64,000 bases of DNA, from NCBI GenBank assembly GCA_902984215.1, contig CADWAF010003358.1, positions 1 to 64,000 of the forward strand, written 5' to 3'. Numbering within the stretch: the stretch's first letter is position 1; every line of letters starts with the position of its first letter. Below, one piece after another: positions 32,855 to 44,340 of the stretch. The notes beneath the pieces were generated by a model that saw nothing but the letters and a program-made list of their open reading frames with translations, did no database searches and was not told the origin of the DNA. This DNA comes from Willaertia magna (lineage: Eukaryota; Heterolobosea; Eutetramitea; Acrasida; Naegleriidae). The position numbers and the translations under genes were made by a program.

Positions 32855-35445
32855 GTATAATTAAAAAGAGAGATAAAACAATAGATTTATGTGATTTAAT
32901 TTTAATAAATCCCAGTTCATTAGATGTAACAATATTTGAAGATGCAGGTAAATTAAATGGTATTTTACATGAATTAAAATCAGGTAGAAAAATAAAATCA
33001 ATTATTGGAACGAAAAAGAAAAGTAATCCAAAATTAAAAGAATATTATTGGATATTAGATGATGATCAAAGTTATATTGAAATTAAAGATTCCCGTAAAA
33101 AAGTTACAAAAGCACATGGTAAGTAGTAATTGATTGTAAACACATAGATATTTAAATAAATAGTATTTATAAGAGATATTAAACAAGTATTAGGTAATGA
33201 ATCATTAAAGAGTGGTAGATTAAATAAAATAATAAGTAAAAAACAAGAGAGTTTATTAGAACATTCATTTTGTATTGTATTTGGATCACAAGATGAAAAG
33301 ATAGATGCATTATTTGATAATTCTAATGATTTTAATTGTGTTGTATCATTATTAAATTATTTAATTAGAGAACAACATATGGCATTTGATAGAGATCCAA
33401 CTAAATTATTAATTTTAAAATATTGGTTAAGAGCAGATAATAATAATGATGGTAGTTTAGATTTTAAAGAAGTGTCAAAATTATGTCAAAAATTAAATAT
33501 AGATATGAATTCAAAGACAATGAAACAAAGATATAAACAATTTGATACAGATGGTAGTGGATATATAGATTATTTAGAATTTGTAGAATTTTATAAATCT
33601 TTAATGAGAAGACCAGAAATAGAATCAACAATATTTACAAAATATTCAAAAAGAAATCAATTAGTTTTAGAAGATAAATTTAAAGAATTTTTAGAAAAGG
33701 AACAATTAGAAATATTAGATATAGAACAAGTAAGAGAATTAATGAAAAAACATGGAGCAGTACAAACAGATGAAGGATTAGGTTTTACTAGTTTTGATTT
33801 CACTCGTTATTTATTTTCAACTTGTAATTCAATTTTATATTCTGATTTTAAGAAATTAAATCAAGATATGAATTTACCAATTACTAATTATTATGTTGCT
33901 TCTTCACATAATACTTATTTAACTGGTCATCAATTAAAAGGTGAAAGTTCAGTTGATAAATATAGAGAAGTTTTATTAACTGGTTGTAGATGTGTTGAAT
34001 TAGATTGTTGGGATGGTAAAGATGCTCCTGTCATTTATCATGGTCATACTTTTACTTCTAAAATATCATTTCGTTCAGTTGTTGAAATTATTAATGAATA
34101 TGCTTTTAGAGCATCACCTTATCCTGTAATTTTATCTTTAGAAGTACATTGTAGTGAACCACAACAAGAAATGATGGCTCAAATAATGATTGAAGTATTT
34201 GGTGACAAATTATTAAGACCTTTAGATAATTTAATTCAATATCCTTCTCCAAATGAATTAAGGGGTAAGATTATTGTTAAAGGTAAAAGATTATTGAATG
34301 CATGTGGTTCTTCATTATCTATTGTTTCAAGTATTGCCACAAGTGCTAGTTTAACAAATTTAGCAATAATGAATACAAGTAATACAAGTAATACTATTAG
34401 TAGTAATACAAATAGTTCAACTGAAGGATCTGATGATGATGATTCAGATGATGATGAAGAAGAAGAAACATCTACTCCATCTTCATTATCAATAACTACA
34501 AATAATAAGAAACATGATAAAAAGAAACAAAAAGTAGCAAAAGGATTATCTGATATTTGTGCAATGTGTGGTATTTCATTCAAAGGATCATTTACAGATA
34601 GATTTGATGGAATGCATTCTTGGAGTGAAAAGAAATTAGAAAAATTATTAAAGAAAGATCCAGATGCAGTTGTTAATTATAATAAATTACACATGAGTAG
34701 AATATATCCTAAAGGAACTAGATTTTCATCAAGTAATTATAATCCAATGACTGGATGGAGAGGTGGTTGTCAATTTGTTGCATTAAATTATCAAACGTGG
34801 GATGAACATTTAAGATTGAATGAAGTAATGTTTGAAGCTAATGGTAAATGTGGTTATATTTTAAAACCTGAATTCTTTAGATTAGATTCTACAATTCCTA
34901 ATCCTTTATTACATGCTAATAGACCTGTATTAAGAATATCAATGGATATTATTTGTGGTGAACAATTCCCTAAACCTGGTTTAAGTGACGTTGGTGAAAT
35001 TGTTGATCCTTTTGTAAAGATTCAAGTTTTAGGTATTCCAATTGATGAATTTGAAGATAGAACTGATAGTATAACTGATAATGGTTTTAATCCTCTTTTT
35101 AATAGAAGATTTGATTTTACAATTTCATGTCCTGAATTAGCTATTATAAGGGTTGCTGTTTTTGATAAAAACAAAGCTTCAAATGATCTTTTTATTTGTG
35201 AAAATTATTTACCTGTCACTCAATTGAAAGAAGGTTATAGATCAATTCCAATGTTAAATCAATATGCTAAACCAATTGAAGGTTGTGTTTTATTTAGTGA
35301 AGTTAGAATTACTAGATATGAGAGAAATTCTCAAAATTTAAGTAACAACAACAACGAAGAAGATATTGCAACAGTTCAACAAAAACAAGAGGAAACTTTA
35401 TCTACTAGTGTTTCTACATCTACTACTGAGGCAACAACTGAATAA
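32836..35445 (+). CDS. phosphoinositide-specific phospholipase C, delta-like, two exons
   Basis: Hydrolyses PI(4,5)P2 to IP3 and diacylglycerol, calcium dependent. Exons 32836-33118 and 33164-35445 join over a 45-nt intron inside the PH domain, giving 854 aa. Order: PH domain (about 20-160), EF-hands ([12 protein letters not shown] near 186 and [13 protein letters not shown] near 221), X domain with catalytic H343 ([12 protein letters not shown]) and H387 (IYHGHTF), an acidic Ser/Thr/Asn linker ([15 protein letters not shown]), Y domain with [13 protein letters not shown], and a C2 domain (about 690-820). This is the PLC-delta layout. The start follows an A run. The final 30 residues are low complexity. 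Confidence 0.95.
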
Positions 35446-35454
35446 ATAATTCTT

Positions 35455-36648
35455 TTAATGCAAAACCTCAATGATTGATTTATCCAAATCTAAATTAAAT
35501 TGTAAATTCTTTGGAATATTATTATTTAATTCAGGTGTGTAATTAATTAATAAATATTCCTCAATTTGTTTTAAAATGTTAATTGAATCATCTACAATTT
35601 CAATTGGTTCATGTTCATTTCTATCAATTGTTAAGAAATGTACTTTCTTAATATTATCATCATATTTAGTTCCTAATAATTTACCATAAATCTCTAATAA
35701 ACTATTACTTTCTTTACCAATAAATAATTCTTTAATATCATTAGTTGATTTAATATAAACTATTTTAGTTTTATTTGTATATTTATTTGTAACTGTAATA
35801 ATCATAAAGACAACTGAACGAAATGAATCAACAACATGACGATAAACATCTACATATAATGATTTATATCTATTTAAAACAAAATCATATAAATTAGTAT
35901 CTACAATTAAATGTTTTGATGGACTAATAGTTTGTTGTTCATTGATTGATTGCCATAATTCTAATTTATTTAAAATATTTAAAGTAATTTCTTTTGCATA
36001 TTTTAATAATTCATCTTCATCTTTAATTAAACCAATTAAATGATTAAAAGTATTATAATTATTAAAATGATTCATATTTTGAAATAATAAATTATCTAAA
36101 TCTTTATTTTCAATTGTTAAATTATTTACAGGCATTGTTTTATTTAATAATTCTAATATTTTAACTTTAAATTGATTAGCAGATAATATAATTTGTTTTA
36201 AATCATCTAAAACATTATGAAATGTAGAATTATCTCCAATTAATGGAAATTTAGTTTCTAAATTTTCAAATAATTCATCTAATTGACTTTGATTGATGTC
36301 TAATGATTTATTAATATTTAATTGTTGTTGATCATCTTCTTCATCAATAAATACATGATGTTCTTTTGCCCATTCATTTTCTTCAATATTTTCTTTTAAT
36401 TGAATTATCTTTTCTTTAATTTGTTGATAAAATTTATTTTGTTCTTCAACTAATGTTTCTTCATAATAATAAACACATTCATAAAGTAATTTAGCGAATT
36501 CTTCATTTATTTGTTGAATTGTTTTAGAAAGAATAATTTTACTTGATTGTAAAGATAAAAATCTTTTAATAAAATCATTGTCAATTGTTTCTGTTGGTGT
36601 AATTGATAGGAATGGACGTAAAATATATTTATGTTTATTATTTGACAT
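35455..36648 (-). CDS. hypothetical Asn/Leu-rich helical protein
   Basis: 397-aa single exon beginning after an A run; no family recognised. The first 110 residues are helical and charged, with EEDDQQQ near 105. The middle is Asn/Leu/Ile-rich. The stretch RHVVDSFRSVVFMIITVTNKYTN near 275-300 and the C-terminal IEEYLLINYTP look like ordered alpha/beta protein. No membrane or catalytic motif. Convergent with PI-PLC (nine bases between stops). Confidence 0.65.
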   Translation of the reverse strand: MSNNKHKYILRPFLSITPTETIDNDFIKRFLSLQSSKIILSKTIQQINEEFAKLLYECVYYYEETLVEEQNKFYQQIKEKIIQLKENIEENEWAKEHHVFIDEEDDQQQLNINKSLDINQSQLDELFENLETKFPLIGDNSTFHNVLDDLKQIILSANQFKVKILELLNKTMPVNNLTIENKDLDNLLFQNMNHFNNYNTFNHLIGLIKDEDELLKYAKEITLNILNKLELWQSINEQQTISPSKHLIVDTNLYDFVLNRYKSLYVDVYRHVVDSFRSVVFMIITVTNKYTNKTKIVYIKSTNDIKELFIGKESNSLLEIYGKLLGTKYDDNIKKVHFLTIDRNEHEPIEIVDDSINILKQIEEYLLINYTPELNNNIPKNLQFNLDLDKSIIEVLH

Positions 36649-37041
36649 TTTTTTTGTAATAAAATTAAAGGAATAATTTTATATTTTTAAAGTGTGAAGC
36701 TTGTTTTGTTTTATTTAGGTACAATTATAGAAAATAATTACAACAAGTTATTTGACTGATAAATGGTCCAAAACCATCAACTTAAAAAATGTGAAAGGCT
36801 GCTCTGATTATCCGATATAATTTTTTAGATATATCAATCTATTCTTTGTACAAAGTCTTTTTTATTTAATGATAAGTCACATATATTTATCTATGTTTGA
36901 ATAATTTCTTATAAATACTTAACCTTCGATATATCCAGATGTTGTGTTAAAATTTAACGACAAGAATTTGGCGGGATGATTTACGGAACGTTAAATATTA
37001 AAAAATAAAAAAAAAACTAGGCTTTATAGTGTGACTAAGGA
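36649..37041. promoter_or_regulatory. divergent promoter with E2F-like box at 36967-36976
   Basis: About 390 AT-rich bases between two outward-facing genes. The only GC-rich word is TTTGGCGGGA at 36967-36976, 66 bases before the LRR gene start. It fits the E2F consensus. No other motif stands out. Confidence 0.4.
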
Positions 37042-39218
37042 ATGGAAAAGGTAAAGGAAATAGTGTTGAAATTTCCAGATACCACAGAAGTATCTTTAGA
37101 AAGAACTGGGATATATTCCCTTGAGGAATTATTAAATGAATTGTCAAAGTTAAGAAATTTAAGAGTGTTAAGATTAGCTAATAACGAGCTAGATCATTTA
37201 CCAGCTGATATGAGTTCACTTCAAAAAGTAGAATATCTTGATTTAAGAAATAATAATTTTAAAGATTTACAATCATTGATGTCTGGACTGTTTAGCCTTC
37301 CGTCCCTCAAACATTTATACATAAATTTAGATGAAAAGGATGAAGATGAAATTATTATTTCACTATCCAACCTTCTCTCATTCAACGGAACTCGTAAGTA
37401 GTTAGAAAAAACATTTAAGGAAAAACTAATTAAAATTTAAAATTTGTTTTAAAGCCCTCACTGATTTACCTGACAATGACTTTCCAACAATTGAACCTGA
37501 AATATTTCTATCCCCGATAAATAAGCTACAAAATAAACATGAAAAAGAACAGAATACAGAGGAAGGACAATTTGCAATGAAAACTCAAACTAAAGAGAAA
37601 GAAGACACCATTACTGTGGACTTGAGCTTAGAAAGCTTTCCTGATGCAAGAAAACTGTATGAAGCCGTTTGTCTGTACACAAGTGAAAATGGTGATTTTG
37701 AAACATTTTCTGAGGTGGTGTTAAAAGAATTGCATCAATTAATTAATCCTAAAACTGATAAATTAAAGTTTCAAGCAGAAATACTAAACGCAAAGAAAGT
37801 ACTTTTTGACAGTTCTGTGGATGGTTTTATTTCCAAAATTGCAGAGAACGATAAAAAAGCGGCTAGCGTTTTAATGATAGTTAAAAATACCTATTCTGAC
37901 CTTTGTGACCAATATTACACACTGAACAAGCAAGTACACGTAGATACGAGTGCAAGAGTATCAATTTTAAGAAGTGAACTTGAAAAGGTAAACAAAGAAT
38001 TAATCACATTAAGGGAATCATCAGAAAATTTAAGGGTGTCTTACAACGAGAGCGAAAAAGTAAGGAAAAGAATTGCCATAGATGCTGAAACAGAAAGAGA
38101 AAAATTAACTGAAGAAATAGGATACCTTAAAACTGAAATTGAGAGTAAGTACCAACATTATTATTACCGATTTAACCAAAGCAGAATATAAAAATAGATT
38201 ACAACAGTTCCAGCTTAACAGGCAGAGAATTGTTTCTCAGGTTAATACATCTCCTAGACAATTTCTTCAACATAGTGTAAGACAAAAGAGTGAGCTTAAG
38301 TCTCCAAGTAAAATGAAACCACTTTCTTTAAAACAACTTAAAGAGATAATAGATGAAATTTATTCGTCAAAGGTAAAGTTTGACCAAAAGTGCAGAGAAA
38401 GTAATTTGCCAAGAGAAACAATGGAACAACACCTGTATACATTTTTGAACCAAAAGTATGGATTGAAGCCTTTGATATATGATTGGGCCACAACAATAAC
38501 ACACGCCTTAAAGAAATTTGCAAAAGAAGATAACGATGTCAATACATTTGGCAAAATATTGAGAAACGAAATTGACGAAGAGTTTAGACTTGTTCAAAAA
38601 CAATTAAAACAAACAGTTGCAGAACTATTGAAAGCTTTCCTTAAAGGAAAGTTCTCAAGGAAATTAGAGAGTGAAATATCAGGAATAATTCATCAAAAAC
38701 TTAATGGTGAATTGAATGAAGAGGAATGGGTAGATATCATTAAGTACATGTACAACAATGAGGATTCCATTGCTGTTATAATTAAAGTAAATGATGTCAT
38801 TAGGGAAAATCAACTTATTTCAGGCAAAGCAAAGAATAGCAGTTTTGATGCAGAAAAAGGAAATAAGGTACCTTATAGACTTTTTGTAGAGGTCTTACTT
38901 GATTTTCAATTAGAAGCACATGAAAAGTTTTTGTCTCGATACATAAAAATATTTAGAGAAATTGACAGCAATAGAGATGGTATTTTGACAGACCAAGAAT
39001 TCAAACAACTCGTTCTAAGGTTGGAGCCAAGCAAATCTGAAGAAGAAATTGAGAATTGGTGGCATTTAATTGATCCAAACAATCACAAACAAATTACTTT
39101 CACTGAATCAGTCACTTACTTATCAGCAGACTTAATTAAAATGATGAACAAATCTAGACAATCTACGTCCAATTTGTGTAGTAGTGAAACTTTGGATGGA
39201 CTAAACTCCAGCATTTAA
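37042..39218 (+). CDS. leucine-rich repeat / coiled-coil / EF-hand protein, three exons
   Basis: Exons 37042-37393, 37455-38144 and 38182-39218 (introns 61 and 37 nt) give 692 aa. Residues 15-117 are SDS22-type leucine-rich repeats (LRNLRVLRLANNELDHLP, VEYLDLRNNNF). A linker leads to a coiled coil at about 290-370. A helical middle follows, and the C-terminus has an EF-hand loop EIDSNRDGILTDQEF plus a degenerate second one (DPNNHKQITFTES). This combination is common among axonemal and basal-body proteins, so a ciliary role in the flagellate stage is plausible but inferred. I cannot name an orthologue. The second intron ends in a tandem AAGCAG acceptor, giving 692 or 691 aa. Confidence 0.82.
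38179..38184 (+). other. tandem NAGNAG splice acceptor (AAGCAG)
   Basis: Either AG keeps frame: using the first gives ETEYKN, the second EKYKN. The isoforms would differ by one residue at the end of the coiled coil. Confidence 0.45.
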
Positions 39219-39266
39219 TAATGTATATTATTATTAACTAAAATATCGTAATTTTCAATTCTTTTA

Positions 39267-40712
39267 TTAGACTATTTCATCATGATGTACTACTTCTGTT
39301 GTATAATAAGAATACTGATAGTTTTCATTTTGGTTATGATTATCATTTACTTGGTCAACTATATCTTCTTGTTGTAACTCCATCAACTCATGAGATGGTT
39401 CTCCAACAAGCATATCAGGATTACCAGTTTCAATTTCATTGATTGTAATCATTTTAGTTAAACCAAGTTGACTTTTTGGAACTGTTGAATACAATACATC
39501 TTTCATATTTTTCCAAAATCCCAAATGGAAAGGATTTCCACTCTTTTTATAAGTTTCATTTATCTTTTAAAGATACTAAATATAATTATTATTGTAAATT
39601 ACTTACATGTTCATAAGTTGTAATATTCTTACAAACTAAAAAACTGTGAAAACAAGATAATGAACCTGTACTAAAAACCATAATCACAGTAAAAAAACAA
39701 ATTACAAAACTTAGTGGACTAGATGCTAAACAAGCAAATAAAGCATTTCCAACACTTTCATCTTTATATCCAGTTGAATTATCATAGGATCTTGTTGCCT
39801 TAAACACAAATAATGCAATCTCTAATGCACTACAAGTAAATCCATAAATCATTGCAATTGTTGTAAATAAAACAAAAAAGTAAAAATATTTATAATTTCT
39901 TCTCCCAATACATGTTCCAGTCCAAGGACAATGATGATCAAATCTATCAACACAACTATTACATCTTCTACAATGACTAGTTCTAGGTAATCTATATATT
40001 TTACAAGTACTACAATATTTTAATCTCATCTTAAATCCATTACATGTAAAATCTTTATATTGTGGTTTTTTATTCTTTTCACCAGTGACACTTGTCATTA
40101 AACCATTACCTCCTAATGGATCTTCTTCTTCATCATCCTCTAAATCACTATCTTCTTCTTCATCTTCTAATACTTCATTATGATGATGATGATGATAATT
40201 TACATTACTTAATTTCTTTAATAATTTTCTATCTCTTGTTAATTTATCTTTATAACATTCAATTGATTTAGGTAAATAACCTGGATCAATACTTCCAACT
40301 TTTATTAAACAATAAATAACTAATGATAATAAAAATATTGCAATTAATGTAATTGGTATTCCTGCAAAAATATTTATAAATCTAAAATAATCTGTACAAC
40401 TAATTTTCAAATTATTATTTTATAAAATTAAATAAATACACTTACACTCCTCCAAAAAATAAAAGAGAAGGTATAATAACTAAAATCCATGTAGCTATAT
40501 ATGTTCCGATATCACGTCTATTATTAATAATATTATTGTAAAGTGTTAAAAAAAATTAAATCCTACCCCATTATATATTTTCCTGATCTTAAAAAATAAT
40601 TATTCCCTGGCCATATTTTATATAAAGGTATCGGAATAGATTTATCTTGTTCTAAATAAGATAATTTCTGTTTCATCTTTTTTTCACCACTTGAACAACA
40701 ATAACATGACAT
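39267..40712 (-). CDS. DHHC palmitoyltransferase, four exons
   Basis: Attaches palmitate to protein cysteines at Golgi, ER or plasma membranes. Exons 40712-40567, 40517-40446, 40399-39607 and 39563-39267, with introns of 49, 46 and 43 nt in matching phases, give 435 aa. The N-terminus has a Cys cluster after the start (MSCYCCSS). Four membrane helices are visible, two before and two after the DHHC-Cys-rich domain (CSTCKIYRLPRTSHCRRC, then DHHCPWTGTCIGRRNY). A His/acidic loop (YHHHHHNEVLEDEEEDS) sits between helix 2 and the domain. The last join restores TTYEHINETYKKSGNPFHLGF, the family TTxE motif. The cytoplasmic tail is acidic. Confidence 0.93.
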
Positions 40713-40888
40713 TTTTTTTTGACTTTCCATTCAGCTCACACCAATTGAACTATGAATTAGGAATCAATTAGATTGTTGATGGAATAATGAATGAATTGGC
40801 CTATGAGGTTTATTGTAATTACAAAAGGAAGCAAGATGACAATTAGACATTTATCATGTCTTTTTTCAACAACGTGAAAGGGAAGAGA

Positions 40889-40894
40889 ACGCGT
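40889..40894. promoter_or_regulatory. ACGCGT (MCB-like) element before GNA1
   Basis: ACGCGT inside GAACGCGTGTTC, 35 bases before the GNA1 start and about 180 before the DHHC gene start. The same core occurs before the KDM4-like gene. Function inferred only. Confidence 0.25.
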
Positions 40895-40928
40895 GTTCAT
40901 GCTTCAGTTAACAACAAATAATTAAAAA

Positions 40929-41489
40929 ATGCAATCATCACCTGAAGCAATTGAAATTAAACGTAGATTAGAAGTTGTAAAGAAACATTTATCTCCATCA
41001 ATTAATAATGAATCTAATAATAATAATCATATTCAACAATCTTCTGTAAATTATAAACCTTATGTAAGATTATTACAACCCGATGATTATGAAAAGGGAT
41101 TCTTGTCAATACTATCACAATTGACAACAATTGGTAATATTACAAAAGAACAATATTTAAAAAGATTTAATGAATTATTTAATAATGAATTACCTGATTA
41201 TTATATTTGTGTTATAGAAGATAATGGTACAATTATTGGATCAAGTACTTTATTAATTGAAAGAAAATTTGTACATGAATGTGGATATGTAGGTCATATA
41301 GAAGATGTTGTAGTAGATAGTAGATATAGAGGATATAATTTAGGTAAATTATTAATAGATGAATGTATTAATTATTCAAAGAAAAGGAATTGTTATAAAG
41401 TTATATTAGATTGTAGTGAGAAGAATGTTGGGTTTTATGAAAAGTGTGGTTTTATTAGAAAAGAAATTCAAATGAGGTTAGATTTGTAA
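40929..41489 (+). CDS. GNA1: glucosamine-6-phosphate N-acetyltransferase
   Basis: GNAT-fold enzyme that acetylates GlcN-6-P with acetyl-CoA on the way to UDP-GlcNAc, needed for N-glycans, GPI anchors and any chitin-like wall. 186 aa, single exon, A-run start. The first 40 residues are a variable Asn-rich leader. The core matches GNA1: VRLLQPDDYEKGFLSILSQL, GSSTLLIERKF, the acetyl-CoA loop HIEDVVVDSRYRGYNLGKLL and the end YKVILDCSEKNVGFYEKCGF. Together with the hexosaminidase and glucosidase genes it shows several amino-sugar functions in this window, but they are not adjacent. Confidence 0.94.
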   Translation: MQSSPEAIEIKRRLEVVKKHLSPSINNESNNNNHIQQSSVNYKPYVRLLQPDDYEKGFLSILSQLTTIGNITKEQYLKRFNELFNNELPDYYICVIEDNGTIIGSSTLLIERKFVHECGYVGHIEDVVVDSRYRGYNLGKLLIDECINYSKKRNCYKVILDCSEKNVGFYEKCGFIRKEIQMRLDL

Positions 41490-41521
41490 ATAATATTAAG
41501 GATTGTAAGGAAAATAAACTG

Positions 41522-41529
41522 TGGCGCCA
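41522..41529. promoter_or_regulatory. TGGCGCCA palindrome before the Q/N-rich gene
   Basis: Eight-base palindrome with the E2F-type GGCGCC core, 58 bases before the start codon at 41587; flanks are G and GA, so the consensus match is partial. Confidence 0.3.
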
Positions 41530-41586
41530 GAATTTGTCATAACTTACCGTTAAACGATTCCCGCTTAAAAAAATTAAGATTAAAAA

Positions 41587-43449
41587 ATGAATAGAATATT
41601 TCCACAAAAAAATCAACAACAAAGGCTTTACACTTTTGTTCAAGAACAACCAAACGAATATTTAAATATTAGTAATTTAACTACTTCAGATTCTGATTCA
41701 ACAACAAATACTATAGGAAATAATAGTTTCTGTTCTTTACTTTCTCCATCTCCTCAACATATTATGAATAATCAACTAAACCATTCATTTGATGGTGATA
41801 ATAGATTAAAAAGATCAATAGGAAATTCACGACCTTTTTTCTCTCCTCCAACAATGTCTAAACCTCCTCATATTTCTACACCACACCCTTCTATGCCAGT
41901 TTTTGAAGATAATGAAGAAGAGGAAACAAAAATTGTTAGTAGAAAAGATAGATTAAGACAAAGAGCTCAAAAACAAGGAATGATGACAAATACTTTTCAA
42001 CAACCTGTAAATAATAACATGATGATGAATAATAATATGGCTATGAATAACATGAACTCAGGCATGGTATCTGGGGTAACACAAAAACAAGGTACAACAA
42101 GTTTTGTGGTAGAGTTTTCTCCAAAAAAGAAAGTTGGGCCACCACAACGTTTATTGGAAAGGTTGACACAAAAATCTGTAAAAACATCCAAAATGTCAGA
42201 CGAAAATTCTACCATGTCTACAAGTGCATCTTCCACTATTCAAAATAAAAAGCCCTTAATATCAGAGCAGAAGAGGAAAGCCATGGCCACTATGAAACAA
42301 AACAGCTTGTGCACAGGAAATGCTGGAATGGGATTTTCATCAAATACAGGAGCCTTAAAGCTTCATGAAGCACCTCCAACAACTATTGGGAATGAAGATG
42401 AAATTAATTTTAGTTTTAGTTCACCTACTGCAGCTAATAATTCGTCACAACCCTTCAACCAATCTGTAATGAACTCAACTGTTTTATGTAATAATCAACA
42501 AAGTCAACAAATACCTCAAGATAACAATTGGACTACTTCAACTAATAATGCTACAGAACATACTGTCACAAACAATAATAACAATGAAAATGTTTTTGGA
42601 GGATTTTCATCTCAAGCCCAATCAACTACCTTCGCACAACAAACCAATAGTTTCTCACAAAATAATGAAAACGTTAATTCTTTTTCATATTGCAATGTAG
42701 AAGCTAGTAACATACAAAATCAATATCAACAACAACAAATTCAAAATGTGCAACAAAACTTTAATAATGGGTTTGGCTTTTCCACTAACAATTTTGAGCA
42801 ACCACAATGTGTAGATCAAATTCAACTTGAAAGAATGGAAATAGAAAGAGCAAAAGAAATGTTAAGGCAACAACATTTGGAGCTACAACAAAGATTTACA
42901 GAATTTGAGCACTATAGAAGAAATATGGAGCAAATGCTCTCCTATCAACAATCTATAATAGATTCTAATAAGCGACTGTCTTTGGGATCTAACAACGTGA
43001 CTGAAAATAGTTATGATAACAGAGAAGATGAATTTGAAAATGAAAGAATGGAAAAAAGAAGACAAATTCGTGAAGGAATAGTGAAATCCAAAAGAGAACT
43101 GAATTTATTACATGTAGATAAATTATCTAAAGCAAGTAGACAACATAGAAATTCTAGCCAATCATTACTTCCTACAAGTTGGTCACCAAAAAGACACTCT
43201 TTGTTGGCACCCCCTAAGCCAAGAGGTTTATCAACCCCAACAAAAAGGAAACAAGAAGCTAACAACTTAACTCCAACAAGAGAACCTTTGAGAGAAATAA
43301 TCAGTGGAGCCTCTATGGAGAAGTTAATGAGGTTAAGACAAATTATTAAGGAAAGCACTCCTACTAAGAATTACAGTAAAAGACGACAATATTTAATTGA
43401 AAAAACTAGACAAGAAGCATTAAATCATTTGAGAAACCAAGATAAATAA
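41587..43449 (+). CDS. Asn/Gln-rich protein with coiled coil and basic tail, unknown
   Basis: 620-aa single exon behind an A run. The first 110 residues are Ser/Pro-rich. RKDRLRQRAQKQGMM and an Asn/Met-rich stretch follow. Residues 270-400 are an Asn/Gln/Ser prion-like region. A coiled coil spans about 415-460 (ERAKEMLRQQHLELQQRF). The basic tail contains SWSPKRHSLL, TPTKRKQ, TPTREPLREI and ESTPTKNYSKRRQ, several S/TP sites that could be CDK targets. A cell-cycle or cytoskeletal role is possible, supported only by these sites and the GGCGCC box upstream. Family not recognised. Confidence 0.72.
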   Translation: MNRIFPQKNQQQRLYTFVQEQPNEYLNISNLTTSDSDSTTNTIGNNSFCSLLSPSPQHIMNNQLNHSFDGDNRLKRSIGNSRPFFSPPTMSKPPHISTPHPSMPVFEDNEEEETKIVSRKDRLRQRAQKQGMMTNTFQQPVNNNMMMNNNMAMNNMNSGMVSGVTQKQGTTSFVVEFSPKKKVGPPQRLLERLTQKSVKTSKMSDENSTMSTSASSTIQNKKPLISEQKRKAMATMKQNSLCTGNAGMGFSSNTGALKLHEAPPTTIGNEDEINFSFSSPTAANNSSQPFNQSVMNSTVLCNNQQSQQIPQDNNWTTSTNNATEHTVTNNNNNENVFGGFSSQAQSTTFAQQTNSFSQNNENVNSFSYCNVEASNIQNQYQQQQIQNVQQNFNNGFGFSTNNFEQPQCVDQIQLERMEIERAKEMLRQQHLELQQRFTEFEHYRRNMEQMLSYQQSIIDSNKRLSLGSNNVTENSYDNREDEFENERMEKRRQIREGIVKSKRELNLLHVDKLSKASRQHRNSSQSLLPTSWSPKRHSLLAPPKPRGLSTPTKRKQEANNLTPTREPLREIISGASMEKLMRLRQIIKESTPTKNYSKRRQYLIEKTRQEALNHLRNQDK

Positions 43450-43477
43450 AAATGTCAATATTAATTTATTGGCATTA

Positions 43478-44314
43478 TTAGTTTTTGTAAGGTGAAAATC
43501 CCCCAAAAGTTCCAAGATCACTACTTCTAGAAATTATTCTAGGATGTTGTTCAATATAATGTAATAAACTATTTTTATCTAAATAGATAGAATCAGCTGT
43601 GACATCCATAATATGATTCCATTTTCTACCCTTAATACCTACAAACACATAATCACCTTTTCCTTTCATTTGTTTAATTTGAGTTGATGATGGAGATTTA
43701 CTAACTGTGTTATCATTAAGAAATAGATCCATTCTTAAATTGTCTATTGAACTTGGCATAATTTTAATATCTTTTGCAGGAATTCTTAAATCTTGATAAT
43801 TATTAAATCCAAACTTTGCAGTCACTATTCTGATTGTGTCTTGATTAATTTTACCCATTTCCAGTATATTATGTTTTGCATAATATGCAGCTCCAGCAAT
43901 TACACCAATAGCTGCAAATCCAAAACCTAAACCAATTAATGATTTTTGCAAAAGAGATGCTTCTTGTTTTTCTCCAATTTCATTATATTTTACCATAGTC
44001 ATTGTTAAATAAGCTAAAATTGTCATTGAAATAGCATTAATAATAGAAGCAACAGTTGCAAATTTAAAGAATCTAGCCTTTGTATTTCTGTAAAATAAAA
44101 CATATTCGGAAGGTAATGGTGGTTGGTTTTTTGCTGGATGTATTAATTCTTCAAGAGTATAAGTTTCTTCTTGTTGAAGTTTTGCATTTTGACGTATCGG
44201 AGCTCTCTTATTAATTAAATTTTGGTGATAATTTTTAGAGAAGAGTGAATTTGTTCTCGTTTTAAGAGCGTGATAAGTGTTTTGTGTTAAATTACATAAT
44301 CTGGATTTTAACAT
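43478..44314 (-). CDS. TMEM223-like mitochondrial membrane protein
   Basis: 278-aa single exon. The N-terminal 60 residues are basic and look like a mitochondrial presequence. The domain begins VLFYRNTKARFFKFATVASI, followed by two membrane helices (SIINAISMTILAYLTM and IGLGFGFAAIGVIAGAAYYA), then a soluble part with RIVTAKFGFNNYQDLRIPAKDI and YVFVGIKGRKWNHIMD. This order resembles TMEM223, an inner-membrane protein linked to complex IV biogenesis in animals. The resemblance is by recall, not alignment. The function in this organism is inferred. Confidence 0.7.
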   Translation of the reverse strand: MLKSRLCNLTQNTYHALKTRTNSLFSKNYHQNLINKRAPIRQNAKLQQEETYTLEELIHPAKNQPPLPSEYVLFYRNTKARFFKFATVASIINAISMTILAYLTMTMVKYNEIGEKQEASLLQKSLIGLGFGFAAIGVIAGAAYYAKHNILEMGKINQDTIRIVTAKFGFNNYQDLRIPAKDIKIMPSSIDNLRMDLFLNDNTVSKSPSSTQIKQMKGKGDYVFVGIKGRKWNHIMDVTADSIYLDKNSLLHYIEQHPRIISRSSDLGTFGGFSPYKN

Positions 44315-44340
44315 TTTTTATTTACTAAAAATCACAGTCT

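Noticed and set aside
38338..38554. Minus-strand frames within the LRR/EF-hand gene
   Set aside because: Shadows of a conserved coding exon; no independent start or motif.
39401..40200. ATG/CAT trinucleotide-rich stretches as possible microsatellites
   Set aside because: They encode His or Asp runs in the DHHC and ZIP proteins and are too short and impure to call as repeats.
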